Positions 42,000-44,792 of a stretch of 44,792 nucleotides of DNA are shown here, piece after piece. Below the pieces are notes generated by a model. The model saw nothing but the letters and a program-made list of their open reading frames with translations. It did no database searches and had not been told where the DNA came from. Where the stretch lies: assembly GCF_026627445.1 (NCBI RefSeq), contig NZ_JAPNLJ010000054.1:1-44792 (forward strand). Direction: 5' to 3'. Position numbers and translations under genes: made by a program. Numbering within the stretch: the first letter of the stretch is position 1; each line of letters begins with the position of its first letter. Source of the DNA: Streptomyces sp. H27-H1. GTDB taxonomy: Bacteria; Actinomycetota; Actinomycetes; Streptomycetales; Streptomycetaceae.

Positions 42000-43231
42000 T
42001 GGGTTCCCGTACGGAGGCCCGCGCCGCCCGCGCGAAGGCCCGCAAGCTGTCTCCGCCCCGCCTGGGCCCCCGCGACGTCTTCCACGTGGGCTCGGCGGGG
42101 CTGCGCTCCCGGCCCATGCGCGTGTTCCTGTCCGCGCTCGGGATCGCGATCGGCATCGCGACGATGATCGCGGTGGTCGGCATCTCCTCGTCCAGCCAGG
42201 CCAAGCTGCTCGAGGAGCTGGACAAGCTCGGCACGAACATGATGGTCGCGACCCCCAGCCCGCCGATGTTCTCGGGACAGGACACCAAGCTGTCCCCCGA
42301 CGCCCCGGGCATGATCGCCCGGCTCGACGGGGTCGAATCGGTCGGCGCGACGGGGGACGTGAAGGAGACGGTCCGCCGCAGCGAGAACATCCCGAAGGAG
42401 GAGACCAGCGGCATCGCCCTCAAGGCCGCCAAGGACGACCTCCTCAAGACCCTGCGGGCCCGGATGGGCAGCGGCAGCTGGCTCAACGACGCGACGGGCC
42501 GCTACCCGTCCGTGGTCCTCGGGCACGTCTCCGCGGAGCGCCTGGGCATCACCGCGCCGGGCGGACAGGTCTTCATCGGCGGGCAGTACTTCACCGTCAT
42601 CGGCATCCTGGACCCCATCCCGCTGGCACCGGAGATCGAGCGCGCGGCGCTGATCGGCTGGGATGCCGCACAGAGCCTGCTGGGCTTCGACGGCCACCCC
42701 ACTTCCCTCTACGAACGCTCCGCGGACGACCGCGTACAGGAGGTCCGCGGCCTCATCGCCAAGGCGGCCAACCCTCAGAGCCCGAGCACGGTCGCGGTCA
42801 CGGACCCGTCGGCAGCCCTGCAGGCCAAGGCCGCCACCGAGGGAGCCTTCAGCACCCTCCTCCTGGGCCTGGGCGGGATCGCCCTGCTGGTGGGCGGAGT
42901 CGGGGTCGCCAACACCATGATCATCTCGGTACTGGAACGCCGCCACGAGATCGGCCTGCGCCGCTCGCTCGGCGCCACGAAGGGCCAGATCCGCATCCAG
43001 TTCGTCACGGAGTCCCTGCTCCTGTCAGGCCTGGGCGGCCTCGCCGGCATCATCCTGGGCGGCGCAGCCACGGCGGTCTACGCCCAAGCCGGCGACCTCC
43101 CCTGGGTAGTCCCCCTCTGGGCCGTCACAGGCGGCTTCGCAGCCACCCTGGCCATCGGCACGGTGGCGGGCCTCTACCCGGCGGTCCGCGCGGCGGGACT
43201 GTCACCGACGCTGGCACTGCAGGCGGGGTAG
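41999..43231 (+). CDS. ABC transporter permease (MacB/FtsX-like)
   Basis: 410 residues. TM1 (MRVFLSALGIAIGIATMIAVVG), a large extracytoplasmic MacB-PCD domain (about residues 70-290) and three C-terminal helices in the FtsX domain (LLLGLGGIALLVGGVGVANTM, ERRHEIGLRRSLGATKGQI). A mechanotransmission-type exporter with the adaptor and ATPase of the same operon. ATG 41999 overlaps the ATPase stop by one base. The gene is followed within 1 bp of its stop by a G-rich tandem (GGGGGTG units) that leads into long repeat copy B. Confidence 0.95.
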
Positions 43232-43280
43232 GGGGTGGGGGTGGGGGTGGAGTTGGGGAGTTGGTGGGGTCGGGGGTGGT

Positions 43281-43809
43281 TTGGGCTGCGGGGTGGGCGG
43301 TGACTTTGACGAGTTCCGGGGGGCGTCCCGGCAGTCCAGTGTCATTCCGTGCCGGGCCGGTCCCTCAAGGGCGCTCCCTGCGGTCGCGTCGCTACGCGAT
43401 GGCCTCCGGCCACCCTTGACCGACCAACCCGTCCCGGAACAACACAAGACTCCCGGGAACCCCCCGGGGAATGGCCGGGGGGAGGAATGGGGAGGGGCGG
43501 GCGGACTGGACAGCCCCATGCCCCTTCCTGCCGGTCAGCCGGACCACGGACGGACGGGATGGTCTTGCCGGACGGAATGGGGGCGCGGGGCAGTCAGGGC
43601 ATCCAGGGACGGGCGGCCGCACACCCTCCCCGCGACGTCGAGACGCATCGGATCGCTACACAGTCTCTCTCGGCTTAGCGGCTACCGACCGTCTGTGGCT
43701 GGACATACGCGCCGCACACGACCACTTCCCGTCCCACCCGGCATAGCGACCGACCACCGTCCGTGGCTGGACATACGCCGCCCACGGCCACTCCCCCTCC
43801 CACCCGGGT
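43281..43809 (+). repeat. long non-coding repeat, copy B
   Basis: Matches copy A over about 420 bp (GGGCTGCGGGG edge, CCAGTGTCATTCCGTGCCGG, GGAACAACACAAGACTCCCG, GGGCATCCAGG). It lacks about 75 bp near its end that copies A and C share (the GGGTCGGTGGGCGCA part). It finishes with two tandem 68-bp units starting at 43677 and 43745, each with GTGGCTGGACATACGC. The 593-bp gap 43232-43824 is entirely this repeat plus the G-rich edge; no gene is supported. Confidence 0.85.
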
Positions 43810-43824
43810 TGGCGCGACCGACGA

Positions 43825-44424
43825 TCAGTCCTCGGATCCAGAGGGGGAAATGGGCGTCGTAAGAGGACCCCAGGCCTTGATCTGGTCCTCTGGCGACCTC
43901 AGGGCGGTGTCGAGCTCGCGGATGAACTCTCCCACCTGCCCGCCTCCCGGGGGTGGGGCGGGCATGCGGCCGAGTACTTGGGAGACCGCTGGGGGTGCGT
44001 GATGGCGCGCCCATTCGAGGGTCTGCGCAGCGACCTGATCGCTCTCTCCGGACGCCAGGCCTTCCGCGCGGGCCGCATGCGCTGCCGCGCCGAGGATGTG
44101 TTTGATCTGATGAGCACTTGCCTTCGGGTGCAGGTACGCGGCGCCGGCCGCATGGCTCGCCGCTCGTGCCGCGTCGATCGCCGCAGGCGAATCGGCTTCC
44201 TGCGCCGCCTTGTAGGCCGCCCACGCGCACTGCCGCAAAGCAGCCGTGCGCCGGCCGCCCCCAGCGAAAGCATCTGCGGCCTCAATTGCCTCGCGGGGCC
44301 GGGCGTCGCCCGGAACATCCTGCTCAAAGACCGCCAGGACCCTGCGCGCGCAATCGGCCGCGTAAGCCGTGATCTCACGCAGTTCGCTCTCGCTCAGCTC
44401 GATCTCATCCGACTCACTTGGCAT
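43825..44424 (-). CDS. Imm5-like putative immunity protein
   Basis: 199 residues, almost entirely alpha-helical and Ala-rich. ITAYAADCARRVLAVFEQDV followed by PGDARPREAIEAADAFAGG, then DAARAASHAAGAAYLHPKAS and LGAAAHAARAEG, is the pattern of the Imm5-type putative immunity family (A-x-x-C-A-x-x-V-L ... F-E ... D-x-R-P-R-E-A-I-E-A). Such proteins are predicted to neutralise toxins of contact-dependent or secreted systems; that role is prediction for the family as well. ATG 44424 has GGGAGG 9 nt upstream. No toxin gene is adjacent. The gene lies between inverted copies B and C of a long repeat, with short AC- and GC-rich tandem repeats at its borders. Confidence 0.75.
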   Translation of the reverse strand: MPSESDEIELSESELREITAYAADCARRVLAVFEQDVPGDARPREAIEAADAFAGGGRRTAALRQCAWAAYKAAQEADSPAAIDAARAASHAAGAAYLHPKASAHQIKHILGAAAHAARAEGLASGESDQVAAQTLEWARHHAPPAVSQVLGRMPAPPPGGGQVGEFIRELDTALRSPEDQIKAWGPLTTPISPSGSED

Positions 44425-44471
44425 GACCCGATCCTCCCACCACCGCAACCACCCCTCCAGATCCCCAGAGA

Positions 44472-44499
44472 CACCCGGCACCCGGCACCCGGCACCCGC
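44472..44499. repeat. heptanucleotide tandem repeat (CACCCGG)
   Basis: Four consecutive units of CACCCGG (last imperfect) immediately before repeat copy C and about 50 bp upstream of the Imm5-like start. Confidence 0.85.
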
Positions 44500-44500
44500 T

Positions 44501-44792
44501 AAGCCGGGCGGGAGGGGAGGTGGTCGTGTTTGGCGCGTATGCCCAACCACATGCGGCTGGCGGCCGCTAAGCCGAGTGGGAAGGGAAGTGGGAGTAGGCG
44601 GCGCGTATGTCCAGCCACGGGCGGTCGATAGCCGCTAAGCCGAGTGGGAGTGTGTAGCGATCTGATGCGCCCACCGACCCTGAAGCCCTTGTGGTCGTCC
44701 TCGCACGCGTGTTGGCGGTCGAAGGCGCGGGGAGAGTGGATGTCCGCCCGTCCCTGGATGCCCTGACCGCCCCGCGCAACCATTCCGTCCGA
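44501..44792 (-). repeat. long non-coding repeat, copy C (inverted, cut by window end)
   Basis: Read on the minus strand it begins at the window edge with TCGGACGGAATGG and continues with GGGCATCCAGGGACGGGCGG, the TTCAGGGTCGGTGGGCGCAT segment, ATCGCTACACACT and two tandem 68-bp units (boundaries at 44501, 44569 and 44637). These match copy A and the 68-bp units of copy B. It is in opposite orientation to B, so the Imm5-like gene is bracketed. The left half of this copy lies beyond the window. Confidence 0.85.

Noticed and set aside
43281..43862. Open frames of up to about 190 codons within the long repeats (also 20309-21805 and 44499-44783)
   Set aside because: Frames are not conserved between copies, lack ribosome sites and have non-protein composition; the DNA rather than any translation is conserved.

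Overview
The window is chromosomal DNA from a high-GC actinomycete, almost certainly a Streptomyces. The evidence is very strong third-position GC bias with long antisense shadow frames, GTG and TTG starts, a fused FO synthase (FbiC), several flavin/F420 luciferase-like oxidoreductases, a DUF397/anti-sigma ATPase pair, many secreted proteins and lipoproteins, and Streptomyces-type intergenic repeats. I see no rRNA, tRNA, prophage or CRISPR array.

Layout. 0-6 kb: a conserved alpha/beta-barrel-like protein, a PLP aminotransferase, an SDR and fbiC. 6-10.4 kb: a secreted tyrosine phosphatase, a repeat-filled gap, an ADP-ribosylglycohydrolase-fold protein lacking most metal ligands, and an LLM oxidoreductase. 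10.4-15.5 kb: secreted proteins, the anti-sigma ATPase/DUF397 pair with overlapping start codons, and a flavohaemoglobin-like plus PPOX operon. 15.5-17.4 kb: a genomic scar with remnants of MarR, transposase, VOC and MFS genes around one intact lipoprotein gene. 17.5-23.4 kb: a LysE exporter, a frameshifted ECF sigma gene, VOC, DUF4239, a divergent HxlR/oxidoreductase pair and a decayed deazaflavin-dependent nitroreductase. 23.5-27.7 kb: an APC permease, a lipoprotein and an aldehyde dehydrogenase. 27.7-32.8 kb: amidohydrolase, two LLM enzymes and an SDR. 33-35.8 kb: tandem secreted I36/FG-GAP paralogues, one frameshifted. 36-37.5 kb: a membrane protein resembling Pyr4-type terpene cyclases and an L,D-transpeptidase. 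37.5-43.2 kb: a two-component system divergent from a lipoprotein-adaptor-ABC-permease operon. 43.2-44.8 kb: an Imm5-like gene between inverted copies of a long non-coding repeat.

How the genes connect. Five near-identical 15-bp palindromes, CTGACG-N3-CGTCAG, lie upstream of the first genes of the window and again 30 kb away upstream of the two LLM genes and the SDR. This suggests one dispersed regulon of a TetR-type repressor that is not encoded here. FbiC makes the F420 chromophore that some of the LLM enzymes may use. The 37.5-43.2 kb block looks like a sensor-regulated export system.

Most unusual points: the shared operator, the three-copy long repeat bracketing an immunity-like gene, the ARH pseudoenzyme, the Pyr4-like protein, and frameshifts next to simple repeats. 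Functions are inferred from motifs read by eye; no database search was possible.
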